DNA of 9,912 bases from Minisyncoccota bacterium (GTDB lineage: Bacteria > Patescibacteriota > Minisyncoccia > Moranbacterales > GCA-2747515). The notes beneath the pieces were generated by a model that had not been told where the DNA came from, made no database searches, and worked only from the letters and a program-made list of their open reading frames with translations. Location of the stretch: contig CALIRC010000108.1 of the NCBI GenBank assembly GCA_938044295.1, forward strand, positions 1 to 9,912. The letters run 5' to 3'. Made by a program: the position numbers and the translations under genes. Each line of letters opens with the position of its first letter. Within the stretch, counting starts at the first letter, position 1. Positions 1 to 6,095 of this stretch are shown here, one piece after another.

Positions 1-635
1 CCTGCCCTTCCAGTATTATGCTCTGTGTCAGATACCACATCATCGCTTATTTCAGATAACTCTTTCACTTCTCCAGTAGAATAGTGTACTCCGACAGTTT
101 TAATATTTGTTCGTTTCCATCTCTCTTCCAAAAACCCAAGCTCATTTTTTTGAAAAGAACCTTGAGATGTTTGAAGTCCTACTATTGAAAAACTTAAAGC
201 TTCTTCATAGCTCATGCCATCAAACATGAGTTTTGGTGTTTCATTCAATTTATTACTTTCAGTTGTAGAAAGCGCACCCTCTTCAGAAACTGAGTGTTGT
301 CTTTTTTCCTCGTAGACTCTTTTGATTTCATCTTTCACTGCATGTGGAGTGTTTTCGTCAATGCTCAGCATCCCATTTTCATCCTTACGCACATAGATGA
401 TTGCACTTTCAAATCTTGCATCATGCACTTCCTTACCATCATCATCACAAAGTGACCACTCTTCCTCTGGATCTTCAATACCGTAACGACCCATATACGT
501 ACCTGAAACCAATTCGTCGACTGAATCAGGCTCAACGCGATATATCACTTTTTCACCATTTTCTATATAACGGAAGCTTTTTCCATCTTCACTTTCTTTT
601 ACTTCCTCGCTTGGTTCATTTGGCATCTGTTCCAT
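1..635 (-). CDS. Acidic hypothetical protein, N-terminal part (runs off the left edge)
   Basis: An open frame runs from an ATG at 633-635 to the window edge without a stop, giving at least 211 codons. The protein begins MEQMPNEPSEEVKESEDGK and is very acidic. It contains no signal peptide, membrane segment or cysteine cluster. Two passages look folded: residues about 20-75 (FRYIENGEKVIYRVEP, then TYMGRYGIEDPEEEW) and about 140-185 (LMFDGMSYEEALSFSIVGLQ). Codon use is coherent throughout, which supports a real gene over the antisense frame at 401-637. There is no clear Shine-Dalgarno sequence. A TTGACG-N17-TTAAAT promoter candidate lies at 665-693 on this strand and would give a leader of about 22 nt. 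I do not recognise the family. A cytoplasmic location is inferred from the lack of export signals. Confidence 0.8.
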   Translation of the reverse strand, partial: MEQMPNEPSEEVKESEDGKSFRYIENGEKVIYRVEPDSVDELVSGTYMGRYGIEDPEEEWSLCDDDGKEVHDARFESAIIYVRKDENGMLSIDENTPHAVKDEIKRVYEEKRQHSVSEEGALSTTESNKLNETPKLMFDGMSYEEALSFSIVGLQTSQGSFQKNELGFLEERWKRTNIKTVGVHYSTGEVKELSEISDDVVSDTEHNTGRA

Positions 636-643
636 AGAAATTG

Positions 644-677
644 ATAGTTATTATTAGTAGTTCAATTTAATAACTAT
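644..677. repeat. Inverted repeat over the start of transcription, possible operator
   Basis: ATAGTTATTA (644-653) and TAATAACTAT (668-677) are exact reverse complements separated by 14 bp, with centres 24 bp apart. They straddle the predicted -10 box and start site of the leftmost gene. This could be an operator for a dimeric repressor or a weak leader hairpin. The arms are purely AT-rich, so chance is a real alternative. Confidence 0.25.
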
Positions 678-693
678 ATTAATACTTCGTCAA
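665..693 (-). promoter_or_regulatory. Candidate promoter of the acidic protein gene
   Basis: On the minus strand, TTGACG (688-693) is followed after 17 bp by TTAAAT (665-670). This places the start of transcription near 658, about 22 nt before the ATG at 635. The -10 half overlaps one arm of the inverted repeat at 644-677. Confidence 0.35.
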
Positions 694-812
694 TATAATG
701 TAAAAACAGTCACTATCCATTAAAAAAAGATCCTCAAATCTAAGGTCTCCAAATAGTTACACTGCAAACGTCTTCCCCTGCTGTGCAATGACATTTTTTA
801 TGTGATTTTCAC

Positions 813-964
813 TCACAAATTCTTAGAGAACAATTGGAGCACCAGTGGAGGCGCTCCAAAAAGCGCTTTCTCTATAGCAGTCACTAACATATCAATGTCT
901 TCATCAACAGAGTGGAGATGTGAGTTCCCTGATGACGGATTTGCATGAGCAAGTTGGACTATAT
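813..964 (-). pseudogene. C-terminal gene remnant interrupted by a miniature transposable element
   Basis: The minus strand reads SSNIVQLAHANPSSGNSHLH, SVDEDIDMLVTAIEKALFG and a short tail, then TGA at 813-815. The apparent ATG of this frame (998) lies inside the inserted element at 965-1087, so the native N-terminus is missing. Removing the element and one 5-bp target copy keeps the frame open back to about 1160, adding RIVDEVLPANVIFSKLLFFYTVQ-like sequence but no good start codon. The HSVDEDIDMLVTAIEKAL segment resembles the C-terminal helix of class-V aminotransferase or SufS-like cysteine desulfurases (ending of the type 'NT.E-EID.LVE.I.KA'). This is a pattern resemblance only. The piece is too short to assign a function, and it may be a chance open frame. 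Confidence 0.3.
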
Positions 965-1087
965 TAGAACTTACGCACGTGAGTGTAATTTTAGGCAAAA
1001 TCGAGGCTTTTCATGAGCCATAGTCTACCTATGGTGAGTGAAAAACGGAGATTTTAACGACGAAGTACACCAAGTGCGTAAGTCCTA
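965..1087 (+). mobile_element. Family-1 miniature inverted-repeat element, copy 1
   Basis: This is a 123-bp palindromic element with ends TAGAACTTACGCACGTG and CAAGTGCGTAAGTCCTA and the central hairpin CCATAG-TCTAC-CTATGG. It differs from copy 2 at about seven positions, so it is an older copy. The flanks TATAT (960-964) and TGTAT (1088-1092) match at four of five positions, consistent with a decayed 5-bp target duplication. It carries no open frame of its own and depends on a transposase not present here. Confidence 0.9.
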
Positions 1088-1115
1088 TGTATAAAAAAAC
1101 AACAGTTTACTAAAT

Positions 1116-1187
1116 ATGACGTTTGCTGGTAAGACTTCGTCAACAATCCTAAATGAGAAAGAAAATACTATGGAGTTTGATTAATAC
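1116..1187 (+). CDS. Very short open frame ending just before a terminator
   Basis: An ATG at 1116 opens 23 codons (MTFAGKTSSTILNEKENTMEFD and one stop at 1185-1187). A good rho-independent terminator follows 13 bp later at 1201-1228. There is no Shine-Dalgarno sequence and no promoter upstream other than the miniature element. It is either the end of a plus-strand gene whose body was lost at the element insertion or a chance frame. The terminator is the only real support. Confidence 0.2.
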
Positions 1188-1200
1188 CCCAAAACACAGC

Positions 1201-1228
1201 AGAGCACACGAAAACGTGCTCTATTTTT
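1201..1228 (+). terminator. Rho-independent terminator, plus strand
   Basis: AGAGCAC (1201-1207) pairs with GTGCTCT (1216-1222) across an 8-nt loop and is followed by ATTTTT. No A-run supports use on the other strand. Which transcript it ends is unclear; the only candidate is the 23-codon frame just upstream. Confidence 0.65.
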
Positions 1229-1230
1229 CA

Positions 1231-1355
1231 AAGGACTTCCTCACTTTAATGCAATGTGAGGCATAAACACTCTTTTTTTTGTAAGTCGTACAGATGTACG
1301 TCGTCAGAAAAAGGAGTGTTTATAAAGGATCAGTGCACAAAGTGAGGAAGTCCTA
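1231..1355 (+). mobile_element. Family-2 miniature inverted-repeat element
   Basis: AGGACTTCCTCACTTT (1232-1247) and AAAGTGAGGAAGTCCT (1339-1354) form a perfect 16-bp terminal inverted repeat. A second inner pair is ATAAACACTC (1263-1272) and GAGTGTTTAT (1314-1323), so the 125-bp unit folds as one long interrupted hairpin. Exact 5-bp direct repeats TTTCA flank it (1226-1230 and 1356-1360), which is good evidence for transposition. The outermost AGGACTT/AAGTCCT is identical to that of family 1, but the interior is unrelated. No transposase is encoded. It inserted directly behind the terminator at 1201-1228. Confidence 0.88.
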
Positions 1356-1532
1356 TTTCATTGTCCGAGGTATAAATCAACTACCCCGCAGTAAGCAAAC
1401 GAGATATGACATTGAGCTCGCAAGCTCACATCACACCTTTTGCAACAAGCAGCGAGGTATGTGAATCCTTTTACTGTCTTACCTCGAAATATATATGACT
1501 GCGTCACAGATATCTCTCTCAGCTCCTTGCAT
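1356..1532. other. Intergenic stretch without a recognisable gene
   Basis: No convincing coding frame is present on either strand. Two small inverted repeats occur: GAGCT-CGCA-AGCTC (1414-1427) and CGAGGTA/TACCTCG (1453-1459 and 1480-1486). A CGAGGTAT motif appears twice (1366 and 1453). None matches a feature I recognise. Confidence 0.5.
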
Positions 1533-1565
1533 AAAAAAAGACCTACAATAATACAATTGCAGGTC
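1533..1565 (-). terminator. Rho-independent terminator of the 165-aa membrane protein gene
   Basis: Read on the minus strand, GACCTGCAAT pairs with ATTGTAGGTC (one G-U pair) across a 6-nt loop and is followed by seven T. It lies about 55 bp beyond the TAA stop at 1619-1621. Confidence 0.85.
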
Positions 1566-1618
1566 AGATTGCACGATCCTTTTATCAAAATGCTAGATTC
1601 TCATCTAGGTTCTATCCA

Positions 1619-2116
1619 TTATTTATTTCTAAAAAAGTCATCCAATCGTATGACATTGCTATCGGGATCTGCAATACCATGTTTAGTGACCCGTTGAGAA
1701 TCATCTAAAAGTGCAATTGACTCACACTTTTGAGGCCACAAATAATCTTCCGGACTCGTACATACAATAAAATCGAAAAATTTTCGATCTCGTAACCTAT
1801 ACGTAAAAAATACGCCAGAGTCTATAGTCAACCGAAAGTGTTTCATATCTTTCTCGTCCAACACAAAACGATAGTTGCGCTGTCCGTGAGATGACACAAT
1901 GCGAAACTGCACACAACGATCAGTCCATGATACACCACCCACAACGTGCAGTGGATCTTGCTCAGAGAAATGCACCTCGCTCAAAGCTTTGTGATAAGCC
2001 TTCCGTGCACGCCGCAAGCGACGTCCAAGAAAAAAGAAACCCACACAGAGCAAAGCCCAAAAAACCTGTAAAAGAAAGATAAAAATAGATAAAAGAGCTA
2101 TATCACCATATGACAT
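1619..2116 (-). CDS. Hypothetical single-pass membrane protein, 165 aa
   Basis: The ATG at 2114-2116 is preceded at good spacing by AGGTGGGG, which supports this start. Residues about 5-30 (DIALLSIFIFLLQVFWALL, then a second hydrophobic stretch) form one transmembrane helix. It is followed by a strongly basic patch (GRRLRRARKAYHK), so by the positive-inside rule the C-terminal domain should face the cytoplasm. That domain of about 120 residues alternates beta-like and charged segments (GVSWTDRCVQFRIVSSHGQ, NYRFVLDEKDMKHFRL) and has no catalytic motif I recognise. The gene lies 93 bp downstream of the 590-aa membrane protein gene on the same strand and ends at a strong terminator. Co-transcription is possible, but a weak TTGATG-N17-TATCTA promoter in the gap may serve it alone. 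The function is unknown. Confidence 0.85.
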   Translation of the reverse strand: MSYGDIALLSIFIFLLQVFWALLCVGFFFLGRRLRRARKAYHKALSEVHFSEQDPLHVVGGVSWTDRCVQFRIVSSHGQRNYRFVLDEKDMKHFRLTIDSGVFFTYRLRDRKFFDFIVCTSPEDYLWPQKCESIALLDDSQRVTKHGIADPDSNVIRLDDFFRNK

Positions 2117-2209
2117 AGAAACCCCACCTAATTAGATAAGAACAAAATCATAGTACATCAAAAAGAAAAGAATATCAAAAAAGTACTTGCATGAAACCTC
2201 GGCTACCCT

Positions 2210-3982
2210 CTAGCGAATAGCGTAAAGTATAATACCTTCACCACGATAAATCTCCTGCAGCAAATCACTTGCAAGAAACGGATAAAGATAGGCATCCTGC
2301 CCTACAAGATCATCAGTAAAGATGATATGTGTCATCCCGACATCTTTCAAGGTTTCCATATGGCGAGCAAGTGCAGATGACTGCGGATCATTTGAGGTAA
2401 CAACAGCAGCAATCTCCTGATACCCGTCAATATGCGGTGCGCGGTCTTCAATACCACGCAAACCCGTATTGTGCCCAGTGATCACACGACACGGAAAAAA
2501 ACGACTCCCCACATTTGCCGTAACGATACGATCAGTGAAACGCAAACCATAGTACTGATGCCATGGCAAAAAAAGAACCTGACAATCAGCATCACGCGCT
2601 TCTATCTCTAAAAGCGCATGACGTGCCTCCTCCCATGCCAAAGGATAATGCAAAGCAGAAGCCTGCCCCCAGAGACCCCAGAGCATCTGTGGCGTAGTGA
2701 AAAGAACCGATGCAATAGGAATGACCCATAACATACACCGCCCAACCTGCTTTATCCGCTCACGGAGATGATCTACATGCTGCAAGTACATGTACAGTAT
2801 ATGTACACAGACCGTGGCGATAAGAACCCACACGATCACAAAAACGCCAACCCACTTTTGCGCATCACGAAAACCTGACCAAAAAAGCACATGCTCAAAT
2901 AAAAATGCATTGAGCGGCACAAATACCGTTGGCGCGGTACCCACAGAAAAAATCAATGAAAGTAGTCCAATGAACAGAAGAAAAGTCGTCTTATGTGCCA
3001 AAAGATACGGGCAATCACGACCAGGAGACGAAATCGGAGAATGATGAGGATCGGCGCAAGACGCAAGTCGCTGTTTCCTGTGACGCGCAGCCACATACAA
3101 ACCGAGAAAAAGCAAAAGCAAAAGGCCACTTATACCAAGTATAAAAGATAGCATCCATTCCTTTGGAAGGATATACTGCTGCGCCCATGGATGTGCCTCA
3201 CCCCAAAAACCATGCAGGAAAATAACATTCAAAAGCGGACCAATGTGCGTTCCGCTCGCTGTTTCAAAAGCACTCTGATGTGCTACACCAAACTGCGCAG
3301 AATCAGTCCCAGTCAAAAATCCATACGGCACAATCCAGTAAAAACTTGCGAGCACGAGTGCGCTCCAGCCAGAAAAACACTGTAAAAGAAGATCGACAAA
3401 ATAATCCCACTGTCGCTTCAAAGCATACTCTAAAGCGTGCCACAACCACCACAAAGCGACAAGACACACACCAATCACAAAAAAGTGCGCAGAAAAAATA
3501 CCGGTAATAAGCAATACACAAACGATCTGCCACATCAGAAACCACGACGGACGTGATCGCAATTTCACAAGAAAAAGTACCAAAACAAAACAGCAAATAT
3601 ACCCAAAAAGAACGCGCCACTGTCCTGCAAGGAGTCGCTCATAGACAAATGGATTCATCGCAAAAAAAAGCGCGCCAAAAAACCGCACAACAAACGGACC
3701 GCGCAGTAATCGTATCGGCACGTAAAAAAGTGCAAAAAGAAGGAGAAAAAATACCAACTTCTGCACAAACCAACCAGGCAAAAAAAGAGCAAGAAAAAAG
3801 ATCAGTAGATTCGAAGGCGCATTCATCATATCTGCTACAGTCGAGTATTTGAAAAGTATCTCTGGACCATAAACCCAATCAAGGAGAAAAATATAACCTG
3901 GAAGCAACATCTGCCACCCACAAACCACCGCAAAGAGCGCAGCCAAAAAAAGAGAAAATCCATGTCGTCGCAAATACCGCAC
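2210..3982 (-). CDS. Polytopic GT-C-like membrane protein, putative membrane glycosyltransferase, 590 aa
   Basis: About eleven transmembrane helices occupy residues 10 to 440, followed by a soluble C-terminal domain of about 150 residues. The first loop carries LLDWVYGPEI, where an acidic residue is expected in GT-C enzymes. Further signatures are MNPFVYERLLAGQW near residue 110 and FWSGFRDAQKW near 370. These resemble the large GT-C/YfhO-like membrane proteins common in Patescibacteria and archaea. Such proteins are thought to move sugars from lipid carriers onto envelope polymers or proteins. The C-terminal part (VLFLPWHQYYGL, then MTHIIFTDD) fits the extracytoplasmic domain of that group. 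The start is GTG at 3980-3982, the only start codon after the upstream TGA. No Shine-Dalgarno sequence is visible and a TTGATC-N17-TAAACT promoter (3985-4013) sits almost on the GTG, so the true start is uncertain. Substrate and activity are not shown. Confidence 0.85.
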   Translation of the reverse strand: MRYLRRHGFSLFLAALFAVVCGWQMLLPGYIFLLDWVYGPEILFKYSTVADMMNAPSNLLIFFLALFLPGWFVQKLVFFLLLFALFYVPIRLLRGPFVVRFFGALFFAMNPFVYERLLAGQWRVLFGYICCFVLVLFLVKLRSRPSWFLMWQIVCVLLITGIFSAHFFVIGVCLVALWWLWHALEYALKRQWDYFVDLLLQCFSGWSALVLASFYWIVPYGFLTGTDSAQFGVAHQSAFETASGTHIGPLLNVIFLHGFWGEAHPWAQQYILPKEWMLSFILGISGLLLLLFLGLYVAARHRKQRLASCADPHHSPISSPGRDCPYLLAHKTTFLLFIGLLSLIFSVGTAPTVFVPLNAFLFEHVLFWSGFRDAQKWVGVFVIVWVLIATVCVHILYMYLQHVDHLRERIKQVGRCMLWVIPIASVLFTTPQMLWGLWGQASALHYPLAWEEARHALLEIEARDADCQVLFLPWHQYYGLRFTDRIVTANVGSRFFPCRVITGHNTGLRGIEDRAPHIDGYQEIAAVVTSNDPQSSALARHMETLKDVGMTHIIFTDDLVGQDAYLYPFLASDLLQEIYRGEGIILYAIR

Positions 3983-3984
3983 AG

Positions 3985-4013
3985 AGTTTATGGAAGAATA
4001 GTTAGAAGATCAA
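3985..4013 (-). promoter_or_regulatory. Weak candidate promoter of the 590-aa membrane protein gene
   Basis: TTGATC (4008-4013) and TAAACT (3985-3990) are separated by 17 bp on the minus strand. The -10 box lies only 2 bp before the annotated GTG, so transcription would begin inside the frame. Either the protein starts further in or this promoter is spurious. The family-1 element at 4024-4146 ends 10 bp upstream of the -35 box. Confidence 0.25.
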
Positions 4014-4023
4014 TTTACCAGAG

Positions 4024-4146
4024 TAGGACTTACGCACTTGAGTGTAATTTTAGGCAAAATCAAGGCTTTGCACGAGCCATAGTCTACCTATGGTGAGTGA
4101 AAAACGTAGATTTTAACGACAAAGTACACCAAGTGCGTAAGTCCTA
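4024..4146 (+). mobile_element. Family-1 miniature inverted-repeat element, copy 2 (reference copy)
   Basis: This is a 123-bp element with perfect 17-bp ends TAGGACTTACGCACTTG and CAAGTGCGTAAGTCCTA. The hairpin CCATAG-TCTAC-CTATGG (4077-4093) sits exactly at its centre, so the whole unit is a single long imperfect palindrome. Exact 5-bp direct repeats CAGAG flank it (4019-4023 and 4147-4151). It sits in the upstream region of the 590-aa membrane protein gene. No open frame is present. Confidence 0.95.
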
Positions 4147-4258
4147 CAGAGATGAAATAAAAGGAAGAAACAAAGAATTATACAAAAAAGTAAGGAAATC
4201 AACGTTCCTACAACAAAGGACTATACCATAAAAATTAAAAAAGAGCCACTATCAAAAA

Positions 4259-4372
4259 TAGGACGGACGCACATGAGCGTAATTTGAGGCTTTTCACGAG
4301 CAATAGTCTACCTATGTGGTGAGTGAAAAATGTAGAGTGTAGCGACAAAGTACATGCACGTACGTAAGTCCA
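4259..4372 (+). mobile_element. Family-1 miniature inverted-repeat element, copy 3 (degenerate)
   Basis: This is a shortened and diverged copy of about 114 bp, beginning TAGGACGGACGCACATGAG and ending TGCACGTACGTAAGTCCA. Internal deletions remove part of the left arm. The flanks AAAAA (4254-4258) and AAAAA (4373-4377) are compatible with a 5-bp target duplication but are low-complexity. Its right edge abuts the stop codon (TAA, 4379-4381) of the 276-aa gene, in the T-tract that follows it, so the palindrome could now act as that gene's transcript 3' end. It is the oldest-looking copy. Confidence 0.85.
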
Positions 4373-4378
4373 AAAAAA

Positions 4379-5209
4379 TTATCCCCGCTCACCCCGACGC
4401 ACATACTCTATGACCTGCACCGTCACTCCAATCACTAAAAAAAGATAGACCCAGACAGCAATCATCTCAGCCCACACCTTACCAGAAGCATAGCCCATAG
4501 ATCCCAGCACAAGAAAAACTGGCACAAAAAGCAAACAAAGAAGCGCCAAACCAATAGAGACACGAGAATCGATCCGCCAAATAAAGATCGCGACGAAAAA
4601 GAGCCAGAAAAATACACCAACGGTCGTCAAATCTGTAAAAAAATAGAGACAAAAAACAAGGAAAAAAAGAAAAGCTATACCCAAGAGACTCCGTACAGAA
4701 TGCATACGCACAATCGGATCCTTTCGCGCAGAAAAAGAAAAACCTGACTTCTGTGAAGACGGACGCACAGGTACGCGAGAAACAATACTGTCATCCTGAC
4801 GATCATCCCGATAGTCATCCTGACTGTCTGACAGATCCTCAAATGGACGAGTGGTGTGATCATGAGAAGACAAAATCTCGAAATCTTCGGGAGACTCAAA
4901 AAAAGTTTCTCCACCGAAATCAGTTTTGCGAGAAGTATGTGCATGCCCAGCACCAGAGTGCGCAAGATCGTGATGAGAGGATGCTTTGCGAGATGCAGTA
5001 TGAGAATGCCCCGCTACCATACGCGGACGCACAGAAGAAGTGTCTGTGTCAGCAGCACGAACTTTCTGCGGCACATGTACGCGAGAACGTGAAACCTTTT
5101 TCTGTGGAGAGTTTCGCCGCTTCCTACGAGATCGCAAATCCACCACAGCGCTCCGCTGCCGTCTCTGAGATCGATCAGATTGTGCGTCAAAATGTCGAAA
5201 AATATCCAT
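4379..5209 (-). CDS. Hypothetical membrane protein with long charged, histidine/serine-rich N-terminal region, 276 aa
   Basis: Residues 1 to about 60 are strongly basic (SDRSQRRQRSAVVDLRSRRK). Residues about 60-110 are rich in His and Ser (GHSHTASRKASSHHDLAHSG), and residues about 115-150 are acidic (EDLSDSQDDYRDDRQDD). All three stretches look disordered. From about 175 three to four transmembrane helices follow (LLGIAFLFFLVFCLYFF, VGVFFWLFFVAIFIW, IGLALLCLLFVPVFLVLG, EMIAVWVYLFLVIGVTVQV), ending with the basic tail YVRRGERG. The antisense frames of 96 and 155 codons in this gene are shadows. The ATG at 5207-5209 lacks a good Shine-Dalgarno sequence, and a TTTAAT -10 box lies six bases before it, so a leaderless mRNA is possible. 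Charge polarity suggests the long N-terminal arm is cytoplasmic and could bind nucleic acid or metal. No family is recognised. Confidence 0.8.
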   Translation of the reverse strand: MDIFRHFDAQSDRSQRRQRSAVVDLRSRRKRRNSPQKKVSRSRVHVPQKVRAADTDTSSVRPRMVAGHSHTASRKASSHHDLAHSGAGHAHTSRKTDFGGETFFESPEDFEILSSHDHTTRPFEDLSDSQDDYRDDRQDDSIVSRVPVRPSSQKSGFSFSARKDPIVRMHSVRSLLGIAFLFFLVFCLYFFTDLTTVGVFFWLFFVAIFIWRIDSRVSIGLALLCLLFVPVFLVLGSMGYASGKVWAEMIAVWVYLFLVIGVTVQVIEYVRRGERG

Positions 5210-5215
5210 ACGATT

Positions 5216-5244
5216 ATTAAAGCACCTTTAGAATTTGTCTACAA
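5216..5244 (-). promoter_or_regulatory. Candidate promoter giving a leaderless transcript of the 276-aa gene
   Basis: On the minus strand TTGTAG (5239-5244), a 17-bp spacer and TTTAAT (5216-5221) end exactly six bases before the ATG at 5209. Transcription would therefore start at or next to the A of the start codon. The -35 box is weak. Confidence 0.3.
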
Positions 5245-5250
5245 TCTTTT

Positions 5251-5293
5251 GAGGACGTACGCACGTGAATATAATTTTAGGCAAAATCAAAGC
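5251..5293 (+). mobile_element. Truncated family-1 miniature element (left half only)
   Basis: GAGGACGTACGCACGTGAATATAATTTTAGGCAAAATCAAAGC-like sequence matches the first 43 bases of the family-1 consensus with a few substitutions, then stops. No right end is present, so no target duplication can be tested. The truncation point abuts the TTGACA -35 box (5295-5300) of the next gene. Confidence 0.8.
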
Positions 5294-5294
5294 G

Positions 5295-5323
5295 TTGACA
5301 AAAACACAAAGACGAAATACGAT
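5295..5323 (+). promoter_or_regulatory. Promoter of small gene A, TTGACA-N17-TACGAT
   Basis: A consensus -35 TTGACA (5295-5300) and TACGAT (5318-5323) are separated by 17 bp, the same boxes and spacing as at the other genes of this array. The predicted start near 5330 lies downstream of the in-frame ATG at 5180, so it fixes the translation start at 5351. Confidence 0.75.
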
Positions 5324-5350
5324 AACCCTACATTCCACACAGGAAAAAAG

Positions 5351-5614
5351 ATGACACAGAGCACAAACGTACCAGACAGAGAACCTCTCACAAAAGAAGA
5401 GCAAAGAACACTAGACACCCTTAAAGCAACTCTTCCAAACCGAACAAACCTGAGCATCAAAGACCTAAAAAATGCACTACAAGAAAATCAGAAGAACAAA
5501 GAAGATGAGGATGAGGGAAACAACGATGATGGAGGTAGTGTCATTTTTAGCCTCTACACAAAAGGCGCTATAAATTATGATGAACATAGTAGAAAATACA
5601 CCATCGTAACCTAA
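5351..5614 (+). CDS. Small hypothetical protein A of the array, divergent winged-helix-like, 87 aa
   Basis: The frame is open from 5180, but the promoter at 5295-5323 and AGGA seven bases before the ATG at 5351 mark the true start (MTQSTNVPDREPLTKEEQR). Residues 13-28 (LTKEEQRTLDTLKATL) match the first helix of proteins B to D, and SIKDLKNALQ (about 35-44) matches their second helix. An acidic, Asn-rich insertion follows (NKEDEDEGNNDDGG, about 50-63) and then a beta-hairpin-like stretch (SVIFSLYTKGAINYDEHSRK) ending YTIVT. The tryptophan-containing tail of the relatives is missing. It is read as a diverged paralogue; a DNA-binding role is inferred only from that kinship. It forms a single-gene unit, with its terminator 85 bp downstream. 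Confidence 0.75.
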   Translation: MTQSTNVPDREPLTKEEQRTLDTLKATLPNRTNLSIKDLKNALQENQKNKEDEDEGNNDDGGSVIFSLYTKGAINYDEHSRKYTIVT

Positions 5615-5698
5615 AATGCGAGACAAAAAACCAAGAATCTGTCCACGATCTTTTTTAAAGGAGAATGTAAGTAAAGAAAAGAGTGGATAAGCGCAAAA

Positions 5699-5727
5699 GC
5701 TCCATAAAACACTATGGGGCTTTTTTT
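5699..5727 (+). terminator. Terminator of small gene A
   Basis: GCTCCATA (5699-5706) pairs with TATGGGGC (5713-5720, one G-U pair) over AAACAC, followed by seven T. It resembles the terminator of gene D at 8995-9020 in stem and loop. Confidence 0.85.
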
Positions 5728-5737
5728 CTGCAAAACA

Positions 5738-5766
5738 TTGACAAAAGAAGAAAAATTAAATACGCT
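5738..5766 (+). promoter_or_regulatory. Promoter of small gene B, TTGACA-N17-TACGCT
   Basis: TTGACA (5738-5743) and TACGCT (5761-5766) are separated by 17 bp and start 10 bp after the T-run of the preceding terminator. The leader that follows (AAGGCAACATGTCAAGCAAA) aligns with the leaders of C and D. It contains an out-of-frame ATG at 5774 produced by a two-base difference from them. Confidence 0.8.
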
Positions 5767-5799
5767 AAGGCAACATGTCAAGCAAAGAGGTAGAAAAAC

Positions 5800-6075
5800 A
5801 TGTCAAACAAGACAGAAACACCAGTGGATTTAACAGAGCCTGAAAAGACAATCCTCACGCACATTCTAAAGTCACGGCAAGGCCTCAAACTACGCACACT
5901 TGTCGAAAGAAAAGAAGTTCTAAACATCGATGAACAAGAGATAGCAAGAATACTTCGCACACTGCGATTTGAGTATGGGCTACTCTTTCGAAATCCTGAT
6001 ACATACAGGTACACGATAAACTACAAGAAATACAACGAATGGTTAGATAATCAACCAATCGAACAAACCAAGTAA
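5800..6075 (+). CDS. Small winged-helix-like protein B of the array, 91 aa
   Basis: The ATG at 5800 follows GAGGT at 8-base spacing and starts MSNKTETPVDLTEPEKTIL. The predicted order is helix 1 (residues 11-24, LTEPEKTILTHILK), helix 2 (about 30-37), a recognition-like helix (44-57, DEQEIARILRTLRF), a two-strand wing ending YRYTIN (69-74), and a closing helix KKYNEWL (76-82). C and D share the 'LT..E...L..I' start, 'E-EI/V..IL+.L' helix and 'Y.Y.IN...YN.WL' end, so this is a small family resembling MarR/PadR-type winged helices reduced to one domain. No enzymatic motif, signal peptide or membrane segment is present. Sequence-specific DNA binding is inferred from the fold pattern and not demonstrated. 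Confidence 0.85.
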   Translation: MSNKTETPVDLTEPEKTILTHILKSRQGLKLRTLVERKEVLNIDEQEIARILRTLRFEYGLLFRNPDTYRYTINYKKYNEWLDNQPIEQTK

Positions 6076-6095
6076 TCTCCCAGGTTTCAAAACGC

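Noticed and set aside
3191..3852. Several plus-strand open frames of 64-99 codons
   Set aside because: They are Lys/Arg/Gln-rich shadows opposite the membrane helices of the 590-aa protein and have no start signals.
4753..5220. Plus-strand frame of 155 codons and minus-strand frame of 96 codons
   Set aside because: Both overlap the 276-aa gene, whose clear membrane segments and gene end make it the better reading.
5180..5350. N-terminal extension of gene A to an ATG at 5180 (144 codons)
   Set aside because: The promoter boxes at 5295-5323 and the ribosome-binding site before 5351 lie inside this extension, and most of it overlaps a truncated mobile element and the opposite gene's start.
5774..5842. 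Leader peptide of gene B starting at the ATG at 5774
   Set aside because: The ATG arises from a small change relative to the leaders of C and D, is out of frame with B, and has no ribosome-binding site of its own.
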